Assembly: GCF_009913435.1 (NCBI RefSeq)
Contig: NZ_CP047895.1
Location: forward strand, 566,501-630,500
Direction of reading: 5' to 3'
Length of the DNA: 64,000 nt
Source of the DNA: Sphingomonas changnyeongensis
Lineage (GTDB): Bacteria > Pseudomonadota > Alphaproteobacteria > Sphingomonadales > Sphingomonadaceae
Positions 20,701 to 29,717 of the stretch are shown in pieces (position 1 is the stretch's first letter; the number at the start of each line of letters is the position of its first letter). The position numbers and the translations under genes are program-made. The notes beneath the pieces were generated by a model, which was not told the DNA's origin, did not search any database, and saw only the letters and a list, made by a program, of their open reading frames with translations.

Positions 20701-20807
20701 TCAGCCTGGCCGACGATCTGGAACGGCGGCTGGGCCGGCTGCTGTCGCGGCTGCTCACCTTCCGGCCCGGCGATGATGGCCGGCGCGCGGCGCAGCCGGC
20801 GGAATAA
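17733..20807 (+). CDS. RND-family efflux permease (AcrB/MdtB type)
   Basis: The 1024-residue inner-membrane pump has 12 transmembrane helices in two halves, with large periplasmic loops after TM1 and TM7. TM4 holds the proton-relay Asp pair in [21 protein letters not shown], and a conserved [15 protein letters not shown] region and an [16 protein letters not shown] motif follow in TM10. It belongs to the HAE1-type drug/hydrophobe exporters. It is co-transcribed with the adaptor. Substrate specificity cannot be read from sequence. Confidence 0.95.
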   Translation: MSFRNISAWSIRNPVPPIVLFVALTLAGLVAFWRMDVNENPDISFPAVQVVVAQPGAAPTELETQVTQRVEAAVRGISGVDEISSYVSEGNSRTMVQFAIGTPVDRAFNDVNQAVSNIRGDLPEGILEPQVARIDIAGGPVTYYSAEAVDMTLEELSWYVDNTVAKQLLGIGGMAQVRRSGGVNREIRVILDPARMQAQGLTAAQVNLQLRQINLNAAGGRAQIAGSEQAVRVLGNAATAYQLGQTEISVGGGRRVRLADIATVRDSYAEQRSLAKMNGRQVLSFSIAKAKGASDVTIHDEAEKVLRELEKANPKVRFSILFTRTDYVKEQYKSSIWSMVEGAVLAVVVVFLFLRDFRATIISALAIPLSAIPAFWFMDLMGFTLNNLSLLALSLVSGVLVDDAIVEIENIVRHMRMGKSAYQASIDAADEIGLAVLATTMAIVAVFLPVALMPGISGQFFIQFGMTVVVAVLMSLGVARMITPMIAAYFLKAHGEVEHGGGWLMDRYMAILRWSLGHRWWTVGLAVASFAATIVAFATLPMQFQPTVDSDFSQVKIELPPGSTLAQTERVTDRAADLLSRQPEVAAAFADVNVGNGDIFITLKKGRERSSVEFERALQPQLAAIADARVSFQSQSGGFSGRDITIVIGGDDPVALNAQALKIVREMGQLSEVRAARIEGDMSRPEILIKPRLDLAADLGVTTSALSQAIRIATLGDIDQNVAKFSLSDRQIPIRVMLPEQARTNLSTIENLPVPTATGGSVPLKAVAEISFGAGPTEIRRYNQIRRVVIGADLAPGVINSQAMDKINKLPSYANLPQGIRRVTQGDAKWQAELVQNFVIAVISGVLLVFAVLVLLYRRVMPPFVNMGSLLLAPLGAAIALHIAGQPVSMPVFIGLLMLLGIVAKNSILLVDFALEEIGKGVPKDEAILDAGHKRAQPIVMTTVAMVAGMIPTALSLTGDGAWRAPMGVTVIGGLILSTLLTLIIVPAGFSLADDLERRLGRLLSRLLTFRPGDDGRRAAQPAE

Positions 20808-20935
20808 GGGGTTGAACCCGAACGGGGGTCGCGCTTTGTCTCGGTCATGAGCGTGCCCCCTCCCTGCCGCCGCCCCCGGTCCCGTCTCTCCCCCCGCGCC
20901 TGCTGGCCGGCCCGCGCGACGGCGCGGCGGACGGC

Positions 20936-22171
20936 GTGGCGGGCCTCAGGCGGATGCGGCTGGTGGCGACCGGGCTGCTGATCCTGATGGCGGCGATCTT
21001 CATCGGCGCACGGCTGCTTGAGCCCGCCGATCCGGCCCTTGCCCCGGCGCTCGGGTTCGTGCGCGCCTTTGCCGAAGCGGCGATGGTCGGCGGGCTGGCC
21101 GACTGGTTCGCGGTCACCGCGCTGTTCCGGCATCCGCTCGGCCTGCCGATCCCGCACACGGCGATCATTCCGCGCAACAAGGACCGGATCGGCGACACGC
21201 TCGCCCGGTTCCTGCGCACCCATTTCCTGATCCCGGCGGTGGTCGCCCGGCGGATGCGGCGGGTCGACGTGGCCGGCGCGGCCGTCCGCTTCCTGACCCT
21301 GCCGACACTGGGCGATGGCCGGGTGCGCGACGGCGCGACGCGGCTGGCCGCCGATCTGCTGGAGGCGCTCGATCCCGCAAGCCTGGGCGGCATGGCGCGC
21401 GAGGCCATCGACACGCGGCTGCGCCGGCTGGATGCGGCCCCGCTGCTCGGCCAGGCGCTCGGCGCGGCGCTGGCCAAGGACCGGCACCTGCCGCTGATCG
21501 ACGGGCTGCTGCGCTGGACCAGCCGGGCGCTGGAGGCGAACGAGCATGTCATCCGCCAGATGGTGCATGAGCGCGCCGGATCGATCCTGCGCTGGACCGG
21601 GCTGGACGAGACGCTGGCCGACAAGCTGATCGACGGGCTGTTGCGGCTGATCGACGACGTCGCCGCCGATCCCGGCCATCCGCTGCGCATGCGGATCGAC
21701 CAGGGGCTGGCCGACCTTGCCCATGATCTGGAACATGATCCGGCGATGGGACGACGGGTCGCCCGGCTGCGTGACGAGCTGCTCGACAATCCGGCGATGC
21801 GCGCCTGGATCGACGGGCTGTGGGAACAGGCGCGGGCCGCATTGCTGCGCGCCGCGCGTGACCCGGGCGCGGCCGCGTCGGGCCGGCTGGGCGCGGTGCT
21901 CAGCCAGCTGGGGACTGCGCTGACCGCCGATCCGCGGTTGCAGCGCGCGCTCAACCGCTTTGCGCGGCGCACCGCGACCGGCTTTGCGGCCCGCTATGGC
22001 GATCCGCTGGTCAGGCTGGTCAGCGACACGATCCGCAGCTGGGACAGCCAGACCGTGACCCGGCGGGTCGAAGATGCCGTCGGCCGCGACCTGCAATATA
22101 TCCGCATCAACGGCACGCTGGTGGGCGGGCTGGTCGGCCTTGCCCTGCACGGCCTGTCAGTCTGGCTCTGA
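20936..22171 (+). CDS. DUF445 family membrane-associated protein
   Basis: The coding sequence is recognised by the DUF445 signature FVRAFAEAAMVGGLADWFAV, then TALFRHPLGLPIPHTAIIP, with one N-terminal and one C-terminal hydrophobic segment and long helical repeats between. From GTG 20936 it encodes 411 residues. Coding-like sequence (LPPRLLAGPRDGAAD) continues in frame upstream without a start codon. An ATG at 20847 would reach it if one C were missing from the run 20856-20860, giving 441 residues. The function of the family is not established; it may have a membrane or envelope role. Confidence 0.8.
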   Translation: MAGLRRMRLVATGLLILMAAIFIGARLLEPADPALAPALGFVRAFAEAAMVGGLADWFAVTALFRHPLGLPIPHTAIIPRNKDRIGDTLARFLRTHFLIPAVVARRMRRVDVAGAAVRFLTLPTLGDGRVRDGATRLAADLLEALDPASLGGMAREAIDTRLRRLDAAPLLGQALGAALAKDRHLPLIDGLLRWTSRALEANEHVIRQMVHERAGSILRWTGLDETLADKLIDGLLRLIDDVAADPGHPLRMRIDQGLADLAHDLEHDPAMGRRVARLRDELLDNPAMRAWIDGLWEQARAALLRAARDPGAAASGRLGAVLSQLGTALTADPRLQRALNRFARRTATGFAARYGDPLVRLVSDTIRSWDSQTVTRRVEDAVGRDLQYIRINGTLVGGLVGLALHGLSVWL

Positions 22172-22185
22172 CGGCCAGGCGCGGA

Positions 22186-23468
22186 TCAGCCCTCGCTGTC
22201 GCGCTCGATGTCCGCGCCGACCGCGCTCAGCTTTTCCTCCAGCCGTTCATAGCCGCGGTCGAGGTGATAGACGCGCCGCACCTGCGTCTCGCCTTTGGCC
22301 GCCAGCCCGGCGATGATCAGGCTCATCGACGCGCGCAGATCGGTCGCCATCACCGGCGCCCCGGTCAGCCCGGCCACGCCATGGACCACCGCAGAGCGGC
22401 CGCGCACCTGAATGTCGGCGCCCATGCGCGACAGCTCGGGCACGTGCATATAGCGGTTTTCAAAAATCGTCTCGGTCAGCACGCTCGACCCTTCGGCGAG
22501 GGTCAGCATGGCCATGAACTGGGCCTGCATGTCGGTGGCAAAGCCCGGATAGGGCGCGGTCGACACCGACAGCGCCTTGAGCCGCCCCGATGCGGTGATC
22601 CTGAGACCATCGGCCAGTTCCTCGACCTCGACCCCCGCCTCGCTCAGCCCGGCAATGGTGGCGCGCATTTCGCTCGCGCGCGCGCCGACCAGATCGAGCT
22701 TGCCGCCGGTGATGGCGACGGCACAGGCATAGCTGCCCGCTTCGATCCGGTCGGGCATGACGGCATAGGTCGCGCCGTGCAGCGCGCGCACCCCGTCGAT
22801 GGTCAGCGTTTCGGTGCCCACGCCGTCGATCCGCGCGCCCATCGCGATCAGGCAGCGGCAGAGATCGACAATCTCCGGCTCGCGCGCGGCATTGTTGAGC
22901 ACCGTGCGGCCGGAGGCGGTGACGGCGGCCATCAGCGCATTTTCGGTCGCGCCGACCGACACGATCGGAAAATCGACAATGCCGCCGGGCAGCCGCCCGC
23001 CAGGGGCGGAGGCGCGGACATAGCCGCTTGCCAGTTCGATCTTCGCGCCCATCGCCTCGAGCGCTTTCAGATGCAGGTCGATCGGCCGGTTGCCGATCGC
23101 GCAGCCGCCGGGCAGCGAGACGGTCGCTTCCCCGGCGCGGGCGAGAATCGGGCCGAGCACCAGGATCGAGGCGCGCATCTTGCGGACGATGTCATAGGGG
23201 CCATCGTCGCGGTCAGGCTGGTCGCGCGCATCGTCATCACGCGGCCGAAATCCTCCGGCCTTGTGCCTTCGGTGGTCGTCGACACGCCCAGCTGGTTGAG
23301 CAGATGGCCGAAACTGTCGACATCGGCGAGCCGCGGCAGGTTGCGGAGCGTCAGCGGCTCATCGGTCAGCAGCGCGCAGGGCAGCAGGGTGAGCGCCGAG
23401 TTCTTCGCGCCCGAGATCGGCAGGCGGCCCTCAAGCGGGCGGCCGCCACGAATGACGATACGGTCCAT
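22186..23468 (-). CDS. murA: UDP-N-acetylglucosamine 1-carboxyvinyltransferase (frameshifted in this sequence)
   Basis: MurA makes the first committed step of peptidoglycan synthesis, transferring enolpyruvate from PEP to UDP-GlcNAc in the cytoplasm. The N-terminal part ([21 protein letters not shown] in GAKNSA) reads from 23468. The rest, including the catalytic Cys loop [16 protein letters not shown], reads one frame away. A single missing base in the G4 run at 23197-23200 joins them as [19 protein letters not shown] in a 427-residue protein, the family length. MurA is essential in Gram-negative bacteria and no second copy is visible, so a sequencing error is the simplest explanation. Confidence 0.9.
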
Positions 23469-23521
23469 GTCGGGTGCTTAACGCGTGCAGGGGCGCGCGC
23501 AAGTGGCGGCCGGTGGCAGCG

Positions 23522-23854
23522 TCACGCTTTCTCGAGCGTGCACTGCAGCGGGTGCTGGTGCTGGCGCGCAAAGTCCATGACCTGCGACACCTTGCTCTCG
23601 GCCACCTCATAGGAAAAAATGCCGCAGACGCCGACGCCCTTCTGGTGGACGTGCAGCATCACCCGCGTCGCATCCTCGATGCCCATGCGGAAAAACCGCT
23701 GCAGCACAAGGACGACGAACTCCATCGGCGTATAATCGTCGTTGAGCATCAGCACCTTGTAGAGCGACGGCTTTTTGGGCTTCGCGCGGGTGCGCGTCGC
23801 CACGCCGACGCCGGTGCCAGGGCCGGTTCCGGCATCATCCTCGTCGCCCGCCAT
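23522..23854 (-). CDS. clpS: ATP-dependent Clp protease adaptor ClpS
   Basis: The 110-residue protein has the ClpS core [16 protein letters not shown] (N-degron pocket Asn-Asp-Asp) and the helix [15 protein letters not shown], ending in LQCTLEKA. ClpS delivers N-end-rule substrates to ClpAP. The N-terminal tail is Gly/Thr rich and disordered. The start at 23854 (MAGDEDD) is chosen; ATG 23896 (MIQHPRD, 124 residues) is an equally possible alternative, and neither has a strong ribosome site. It precedes murA on the same strand by 53 bp. Confidence 0.9.
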   Translation of the reverse strand: MAGDEDDAGTGPGTGVGVATRTRAKPKKPSLYKVLMLNDDYTPMEFVVLVLQRFFRMGIEDATRVMLHVHQKGVGVCGIFSYEVAESKVSQVMDFARQHQHPLQCTLEKA

Positions 23855-23944
23855 AAGCGGCGCTTCAGGGCAAATGTCGCGCGGGTGCTGAATCATGGCC
23901 GGATCAGAATATGGCATCGCCCCGCCCGGCTGCAAGGGCCGGGC

Positions 23945-23992
23945 AAAAACGGGAACGGGCCGCTCCCCGGGCTTTGCCGGGGAACGGCCCGT
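23945..23992 (-). terminator. Intrinsic terminator downstream of the phasin gene
   Basis: On the minus strand a 16-bp GC stem with one mismatch and a 6-nt loop is followed, 5 nt later, by TTTTT. It lies 21 bp after the phasin stop and upstream of clpS. Confidence 0.6.
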
Positions 23993-24013
23993 CTGGAACA
24001 GGGTCCGGCGCGA

Positions 24014-24847
24014 TCAGGCGACGGTCTTGATCTTCTCCGCCGCCACCGCGACGCGGTTCGACAGCGGCTGCATGACGTCACCGGCCAGCTTCAGCACGGT
24101 TTCGCTGGTCTTGGCGGCATCGGCGATCATGTCATCAAAGCTCTTGCGCATGAAATCGCTCTGCATCTGGAACAGCTCGGTCGGGGTCTTGGCCGAAGCG
24201 AAGCCCTTGAACGCCGCGGTCGCCTGTTCAAAGCCCTTGCGCGCGGTTTCGGCAGCGTGCTGGCCAAGCGTTTCGGCAGCCTTGGCGGCGACGCGCGAGC
24301 TTTCGACCACGGCTTCGATATTGCCCTTGTTCAGATCGCCCAGCTCTTCGAGCATCTTGGCCGAACGCTCCATCGCCGCCTTGGCGCGGTCGTTCATTTC
24401 GGCGAACATCGCCTGGGCGCGAGCCTGGGCGTCGGCGGCAAAGCCGGTGGCGGTTTCGGCGGCGGTGTGGACGGTGTCGGTCATCTTCGGTCCTTCGGTC
24501 GGCGCCGGGGCAACGCCCGCAGCGGGGAGGGTTTGATCGGTCGGGGCAGCGGCAGCAGGCACGGCCGGAGCCGGAACAGGATCGGCCACAGCCGTGACGG
24601 GTGCAGCCGGTTCGGCCTTGATCACCTGAGCCTTGACAGGTTCGGCCTTGACAGGTTCGGCCTTAGCAGGCGCGGTCTTGGCAGAGGCCGCCTTGACCGG
24701 CGCTGCCGGGATTGGCTGAGCCGGTGCAGCCGGCTTGGGGGCGGCAACCTTGGCGACCGGCTTTTCGGCAACCGCCGCCGTCGGAGCGGCCTTGGCCGCC
24801 TTGGGCGTGCCGGCCTTGCTGCCGGGCTTGTTGGTCCGTGCGCTCAT
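24014..24847 (-). CDS. Phasin family protein with long Ala/Pro/Lys-rich N-terminus
   Basis: The 277-residue protein has a C-terminal phasin domain (about 135-270): amphipathic helices such as FAADAQARAQAMFAEMNDRA and TPTELFQMQSDFMRKSFDD coat polyhydroxyalkanoate granules. The first 130 residues are low complexity, dominated by Ala, Pro, Lys and Val with imperfect KAEPVKAEPVK repeats, resembling histone-H1-like tails. Some PHA proteins use such a tail to tether granules to DNA. It lies directly downstream of phaC on the same strand, with its own candidate operators in the 121-bp gap. The start is MSARTNKPG at 24847. Confidence 0.88.
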   Translation of the reverse strand: MSARTNKPGSKAGTPKAAKAAPTAAVAEKPVAKVAAPKPAAPAQPIPAAPVKAASAKTAPAKAEPVKAEPVKAQVIKAEPAAPVTAVADPVPAPAVPAAAAPTDQTLPAAGVAPAPTEGPKMTDTVHTAAETATGFAADAQARAQAMFAEMNDRAKAAMERSAKMLEELGDLNKGNIEAVVESSRVAAKAAETLGQHAAETARKGFEQATAAFKGFASAKTPTELFQMQSDFMRKSFDDMIADAAKTSETVLKLAGDVMQPLSNRVAVAAEKIKTVA

Positions 24848-24901
24848 CGCAGTCTGTCCCGAACGATGCCGGGCCGGACAACCCGGACCGGAGCGTTTTG
24901 C

Positions 24902-24961
24902 TGCATTGCACAATAATGCTTGCGCGGCTCCGGTTCAAGCTGTTTTTTGTGCATTGCACAA
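24902..24961 (-). promoter_or_regulatory. Paired TGCATTGCACAA sites upstream of the phasin gene
   Basis: TGCATTGCACAA occurs twice, at 24902-24913 and 24950-24961. The distal copy is part of a perfect 7-1-7 palindrome, TTGTGCATTGCACAA (24947-24961). The sites lie 55-115 bp upstream of the phasin start. PHA repressors of the PhaR type autoregulate phasin promoters in other alphaproteobacteria, so these are the best candidates for PhaR operators. PhaR itself is not in the window, and the binding sequence was not checked. Confidence 0.55.
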
Positions 24962-24968
24962 GAAACGG

Positions 24969-26762
24969 TCAGCGCTGGCGGACATAGTCTCCCGGCGCAT
25001 CGGCAAGCGCCGGCAATGCGCCCTTGCCGGGGATGCGCGCGCGCTTGGCGCTCACCTTGTCGCGCGACCGGTCCTCGATCCAGCCGATCCAGTCCGGCCA
25101 CCAGCTGCCCGGCGTCTCGGTCGCGCCGGCCACGAACTCGGCCAGCGATCCGGCCTTGTTCGCATTGGTCCAATATTGATATTTGCCGGCGGACGGCGGG
25201 TTCACCACCCCGGCGATATGGCCCGACCCGGCAAGCACGAAGCGCAGCGGCCCTGCGAAATGATCGGTGATCTTCCACACCGATTCGGGCGGGGCGATAT
25301 GGTCCTCGCGCCCCGCCTGCACATAGGCCGGGGTCTGCACCTGCCGCAGATCGACCGGCTGGCCGAGCACGGTCAGCGCCTTGGGCACCACCAGCTTGTT
25401 GTCGCGGTACAGGTCGGCCAGATAGGCGCGGTGCCACGCCGCCGGCAGGTTGGTGGTGTCGCCGTTCCAGTGCAGCAGATCGAACTGGGGATAATCCTCG
25501 CCCAGCAGATAGTTGTTGACGACATAGTTCCAGATCAGGTCGCGGCCGCGCAGCAGGTTGAAGGTCGCGGCCATGTAGCGGCCGTCGAAATAGCCCTCGG
25601 GGGCCAGCCCCTCGAGCATCTTCAGCTGGTCATCATCGACGAACAGCTTCAGGTCCCCGGCGCGGCTGAAATCGACCTGGGCGGTGAAGAAGGTCGCCGA
25701 GGCCACCTTGTCGGCCTCGCCGCGCGCGGCAAGCACCGCCAGCGTCGCGGCAAGCGTGGTGCCGGCGACGCAATAGCCGATCGTGTGCACGCCGCGCACG
25801 CCCAGCAGGTCGCGGATCGTGTCGACGGCGTCGATCTGCGCGGCGACATAATCGTCCCAGGTCACGTCGCGCATCGACGCATCGGCCGATTTCCAGCTGA
25901 CGACGAACACCGTCAGCCCCTGATCGACCGCCCAGCGGATGAAGCTTTTCTTCGGGCTGAGGTCGAGAATGTAGAAGCGGTTGATCCAAGGCGGAAAGAT
26001 GACCAGCGGCGTTTCCAGCACCTCGGTCGTCGTCGGCGCATATTGGATCAGTTCGTAGAGCCGCGTGCGCTTGACGACCTTGCCGGGCGTGGTGGCAAGG
26101 TTCTTCCCCAGCTCGAACGCGCCCGGGGCGACATGGCTGAGCTGGCCCTGACGCAGATCCTTGAGCAGATGCTCCAGCCCGCGCAGCAGATTCTCGCCCC
26201 CGGTCTCCAGCGTCTTCTTCATCACCAGCGGGTTGGTGAAAACGAAGTTGGACGGGCTGAGCGCATCCATCATCGTGCGCGTCGCAAAGCGCAGCTTTTC
26301 GCGCTCCTGCGGCTCGACTCCCTCGATCAGATCGACCCCGCGCAACAGATGGTCGCCGATCAGCAGATACATTTGCCGGATCAGGTCATAGGTCGGATGG
26401 TCGCGCCATTCGGGCGCATCGAACCGCCGGTCGGCCCGCGCCGGTGGCGCGCCGCCCGCCTCACCCGCCAGCCCGCCGCCCAGCGCACAGGTCCACAGCT
26501 TGAGCGCGTCCATCCAGAAATCCCCGGCCGCGCGGGCCAGCGCGGCGGCATCGCCCATGCCGCCCAGCCCCGGCATGGCGAGCGGCACGGGAGCCAGAGA
26601 GGCGGCGGCCAGCGCGCCCCCCGGCGGCGGGGTCTCGGCCACCTTCAGCATCGTCTCGACGCCATGTTCGAGCATCAGCTGCTGGGCACGGCCGATCACC
26701 CAGGTCCAGCGCTGCAGCTCCTCGAGCGTCGGGGCGGCGGAATCGTGCGTCTGGCTGGCCAT
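24969..26762 (-). CDS. phaC: Class I poly(3-hydroxyalkanoate) synthase
   Basis: The 597-residue enzyme polymerises (R)-3-hydroxyacyl-CoA into PHA at the granule surface. It has an N-terminal PhaC_N domain and an alpha/beta-hydrolase core. The lipase-like box is GYCVAGT (catalytic Cys), with a later Asp region (LADLYRDNKLV) and His in GSGHIAGVVNPPS. Length and the absence of an adjacent PhaE/PhaR subunit gene mark class I. ATG 26762 has AGGAAGG upstream. The phasin gene follows it. Confidence 0.96.
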   Translation of the reverse strand: MASQTHDSAAPTLEELQRWTWVIGRAQQLMLEHGVETMLKVAETPPPGGALAAASLAPVPLAMPGLGGMGDAAALARAAGDFWMDALKLWTCALGGGLAGEAGGAPPARADRRFDAPEWRDHPTYDLIRQMYLLIGDHLLRGVDLIEGVEPQEREKLRFATRTMMDALSPSNFVFTNPLVMKKTLETGGENLLRGLEHLLKDLRQGQLSHVAPGAFELGKNLATTPGKVVKRTRLYELIQYAPTTTEVLETPLVIFPPWINRFYILDLSPKKSFIRWAVDQGLTVFVVSWKSADASMRDVTWDDYVAAQIDAVDTIRDLLGVRGVHTIGYCVAGTTLAATLAVLAARGEADKVASATFFTAQVDFSRAGDLKLFVDDDQLKMLEGLAPEGYFDGRYMAATFNLLRGRDLIWNYVVNNYLLGEDYPQFDLLHWNGDTTNLPAAWHRAYLADLYRDNKLVVPKALTVLGQPVDLRQVQTPAYVQAGREDHIAPPESVWKITDHFAGPLRFVLAGSGHIAGVVNPPSAGKYQYWTNANKAGSLAEFVAGATETPGSWWPDWIGWIEDRSRDKVSAKRARIPGKGALPALADAPGDYVRQR

Positions 26763-26833
26763 GGACCTTCCTGTGCTCGCTGCGGGTCGCGGGCCAGTCT
26801 AGCCCCGGCATCGGCAAAGGTCATGCGCGATTT

Positions 26834-26885
26834 GGGCGGGGTGGGGGTGCGGGCCGGTGCCGCGACAGACAAAAACCCCCGGTGC
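26834..26885. repeat. Partial copy (D) of the intergenic hairpin element
   Basis: GTGGGGGTGCGGGCCGGTGCC matches most of the right arm of the element found at 5.3, 29.8 and 42.7 kb. It is followed by a CCGGTGCCGTnCTTCCC block like the right flank of copy C. The left arm and loop are missing, so it looks like a decayed or half element. It lies between the DUF3429 gene and phaC. Confidence 0.55.
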
Positions 26886-26917
26886 CGTCCTTCCCGATCA
26901 ACCCCGCGCCACAAACC

Positions 26918-27388
26918 TCACAGCATCGCGGCGATCAGGGTCAGCGTTCCCAGGCCAAGCGACAGCGGCACCCGGAGCGCGAGCCAGCCCGCCGGGGCGA
27001 TGCCGCGCGCGACCAGCCGCAGGTCGACGGCAAGGGCGGCGATCAACGATCCGCCGATCAGCACCAGCGACGGTCCCGGCCAGCGCGCGCCGATCGACCA
27101 GGGAATGGCGCTGGCGAGCGCGATCAGCGAAGGCGCGACAGCGGCGATCCACAGCCATGGCGGCGCACCGGCGGGCGCGCGCGCACCGAGCCCCCACCAC
27201 AAACCGCCCAGAAAACTGAGAATGAGCGCTGCATAGGCGTAGGCGAGAGCCAGCGCGGTGAAGCGCCAGTCCAGCCCGCCGACCAGCAGCGCCGCCACCG
27301 CGAACAATTGCGGCAGCAGCCCGGACAGCCCGAGCAGGCGGGCAAGCGGCGGCAGTTCACCGGGTGCGGGCGGGACGGGAGCGGTCAT
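26918..27388 (-). CDS. DUF3429 family membrane protein
   Basis: The 156-residue protein has four to five hydrophobic segments and the family motif ILSFLGGLWWGLGA (about residue 58-70), diagnostic of DUF3429. The short Pro-rich N-terminus (MTAPVPPAPGELPPL) is cytosolic-like. No function is known for the family. It is downstream of phaC's promoter region in opposite reading context: both are on the minus strand, with phaC starting 156 bp downstream. Confidence 0.8.
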   Translation of the reverse strand: MTAPVPPAPGELPPLARLLGLSGLLPQLFAVAALLVGGLDWRFTALALAYAYAALILSFLGGLWWGLGARAPAGAPPWLWIAAVAPSLIALASAIPWSIGARWPGPSLVLIGGSLIAALAVDLRLVARGIAPAGWLALRVPLSLGLGTLTLIAAML

Positions 27389-27499
27389 GCCCCTTGGTAG
27401 AAAGCCGTCAGGCCGCGCTCAAGCCCGGTTATCGCGCGCCTGCGGCGACGCAGAGAGCGGGGGCTTCACCCGCGCCGCTGCTGCCGATACACGGTCGAC

Positions 27500-28714
27500 A
27501 TGGACAACGACTTCTACCGCATCAAGCGGCTGCCGCCCTATGTCATCGCCGAAGTCAATGCGATGCGTGCGGCCGCACGTGCGGCGGGAGAAGACATCAT
27601 CGATCTGGGGATGGGCAATCCCGATCTGCCGCCCCCGCCGCATGTGATCGAAAAGCTGTGCGAGGTGGCGCGCAAGCCCGACGCCCATGGCTATTCGGCG
27701 TCGAAGGGCATTCCGGGGCTGCGGCGCGCCCATGCCGCCTATTATGGCCGGCGGTTCGGCGTCGATCTGGATCCGGAGCGCGAGGTGGTCGTGACCCTCG
27801 GGTCCAAGGAAGGGCTGGCCAACCTGGCCCAGGCGATCACCGCGCCCGGCGATGTCGTGCTGGCGCCCAACCCGTCCTATCCGATCCACACTTTCGGCTT
27901 CATCATCGCCGGGGCGACGATCCGTTCGGTGCCGACGACGCCCGACGAACGCTATTTCGAGGCGCTGGAGCGCGCGGTGAAGTTCACCGTGCCCAAGCCG
28001 TCGGTGCTGGTCATGGGCTATCCGTCCAACCCGACCGCCGAGACGGTCGATCTCGCCTTTTACGAACGTGTCGTGGCCTTTGCGCGCGAACACCGGCTGT
28101 GGATCCTGTCGGATCTCGCTTATTCCGAAATCTATTTCGACGATGACAAGCCGACCCCGTCGATCCTGCAGGTCAAGGGCGCGAAGGACGTGGCGGTCGA
28201 GTTCACGTCCATGTCCAAGACCTATTCGATGGCCGGCTGGCGCATCGGCTTTGCGGTCGGCAATCCGGTGCTGATCGCCGCGCTCACCCGCGTCAAATCC
28301 TATCTCGATTATGGCGCGTTCACGCCGATCCAGGCGGCGGCGGTCGCGGCGCTCAACGGGCCGCAGGACATTATCGAGCAGAACCGGCAGCTTTACCGCA
28401 AGCGCCGCGACGTGCTGGTCGAAAGCTTCGGCCGCGCGGGCTGGGACATTCCGGTGCCCAAGGCGAGCATGTTCGCCTGGGCACCGCTGCCGCCCGCGCT
28501 TGCCCATATGGGCAGTCTGGAGTTTTCCAAGCAGCTGCTGACCCATGCCGGCGTCGCAGTGGCGGCCGGCGTCGGCTATGGCGAGGAGGGCGAAGGCTTT
28601 GTGCGCATCGCCATGGTGGAGAATGAGCAGCGCATCCGCCAGGCGGCGCGGCAGATCCGCGCCTATTTCCGGTCGGTGGGGATGAACGTGCCCGGCCCGG
28701 GCGGGCGCGGCTGA
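27500..28714 (+). CDS. Class I/II PLP-dependent aminotransferase (AlaC-like)
   Basis: The 404-residue fold-type I enzyme has substrate/PLP residues in DLGMGNPDLPPPPHV and LGSKEGLANL, the PLP-binding Asn/Tyr/Asp segment (YPSNPTAETV; ILSDLAYSEI) and the Schiff-base Lys in FTSMSKTYSMAGWRIG. The sequence is closest in pattern to the AlaC/LL-diaminopimelate aminotransferase-like group that transaminates alanine or valine with 2-oxoglutarate. Exact substrate is uncertain. It forms a unit with the thioesterase 4 bp downstream. Confidence 0.88.
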   Translation: MDNDFYRIKRLPPYVIAEVNAMRAAARAAGEDIIDLGMGNPDLPPPPHVIEKLCEVARKPDAHGYSASKGIPGLRRAHAAYYGRRFGVDLDPEREVVVTLGSKEGLANLAQAITAPGDVVLAPNPSYPIHTFGFIIAGATIRSVPTTPDERYFEALERAVKFTVPKPSVLVMGYPSNPTAETVDLAFYERVVAFAREHRLWILSDLAYSEIYFDDDKPTPSILQVKGAKDVAVEFTSMSKTYSMAGWRIGFAVGNPVLIAALTRVKSYLDYGAFTPIQAAAVAALNGPQDIIEQNRQLYRKRRDVLVESFGRAGWDIPVPKASMFAWAPLPPALAHMGSLEFSKQLLTHAGVAVAAGVGYGEEGEGFVRIAMVENEQRIRQAARQIRAYFRSVGMNVPGPGGRG

Positions 28715-28718
28715 GATT

Positions 28719-29144
28719 ATGCCGGAGGGGTTCCGCTTCGCGCACCGGTTCCGCGTCCGCTATTCGGAGGTCGATCCGCAGGCGGTCGTGTTCAACGCCC
28801 GCTATCTCGATTATGCCGACATGGCGATCGTCGAATATTGGCGCGCGCTGGGGCTGAAGCCCGGCGACGGCGCAACGCCGGAGTTTCATGTCGGCCGGGC
28901 GCTCGTCACCTATCGTCAGCCGATCCGCGTCGATGAGGAAATCGACGCCTGGGTGCGGGTGTCGCGCTTCGGCACCGCGAGCATGACCAACCTGATCGCG
29001 CTCCATGGCCCGGGCGGCGACGATCTGCGCGCCGAGATCGAGCTGGTCTATGTGTGCGTCGATCTGGCAAGCGGCCGGTCGCAGCCGATCCCCGAGGCGT
29101 TCAAGGCCCGGATCGCGGCGTTCGAGACGCCCGTTCCAGCCTGA
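28719..29144 (+). CDS. Acyl-CoA thioesterase, 4HBT hot-dog family
   Basis: The 141-residue protein has the 4-hydroxybenzoyl-CoA thioesterase pattern: RVRYSEVDPQAVVFNARYLDYAD, with Asp at the catalytic position, and the long helix AIVEYWRALG. It hydrolyses acyl-CoA thioesters of unknown chain type. It follows the aminotransferase by 4 bp, suggesting co-transcription. The call is by family pattern only. Confidence 0.85.
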   Translation: MPEGFRFAHRFRVRYSEVDPQAVVFNARYLDYADMAIVEYWRALGLKPGDGATPEFHVGRALVTYRQPIRVDEEIDAWVRVSRFGTASMTNLIALHGPGGDDLRAEIELVYVCVDLASGRSQPIPEAFKARIAAFETPVPA

Positions 29145-29242
29145 ATGGCCGACAGGCCCGACCGCCCGGCCCGCGCGTTGGCCGATCCCGTCGGTCCCCG
29201 CGCTTGACCCATGGCAGCGAAGCGGGCGATGCCTTGGCGGTG

Positions 29243-29716
29243 ATGATGCATCTGCCGGCCATCTCCAACATCGCCCAGACGATCCAGCTGGCCATCGCGC
29301 CGGTTTTTCTGCTGGCGGGCATCGGCGCGTTCCTGAACGTGCTGACCGGGCGGCTGGCGCGGATCGTCGACCGGTCGCGCCTGCTTGCCGATCTGCACGG
29401 CGCGACCACCGGCGACGAACATGACCGCCATGTCGAGGAGCTGCGGCTGATCGACCGGCGGATCGCGCTGGTCAACGCCGCCATCTCGTTCAACGTCGCC
29501 AGCGCGATCGCCATCTGCCTGCTGGTCGCGCTGCTGTTCGTCACCCAGCTGGCGGGGCTCGCCTACCGCGTCGCGGTCGCGCTGTCGTTCATCCTGGCGA
29601 TGGCGCTGCTCGTCACCGGGCTGGTGCTGTTCCTGATCGAGATCAACCTGGCGATCCGCGGGCTGCGCGTGCGCGAGGAATTGCTGGAACGCGATCGCGC
29701 CGGCAAACGGCGCTGA
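29243..29716 (+). CDS. DUF2721 family membrane protein
   Basis: The 157-residue protein has membrane segments near residues 10-35, 75-105 and 110-140 and the family core QTIQLAIAPVFLLAGIGAFL followed by NVLTGRLARIVDRSR. This is DUF2721, of unknown function. The start is uncertain: GTG-ATG-ATG occur in tandem at 29240, 29243 and 29246; 29243 is used. It is followed immediately by repeat element B. Confidence 0.82.
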   Translation: MMHLPAISNIAQTIQLAIAPVFLLAGIGAFLNVLTGRLARIVDRSRLLADLHGATTGDEHDRHVEELRLIDRRIALVNAAISFNVASAIAICLLVALLFVTQLAGLAYRVAVALSFILAMALLVTGLVLFLIEINLAIRGLRVREELLERDRAGKRR

Positions 29717-29717
29717 G

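Noticed and set aside
24735..27236. 833-codon open frame antisense to phaC and phasin
   Set aside because: A shadow of the phaC operon; it crosses the operator region and gene boundaries.
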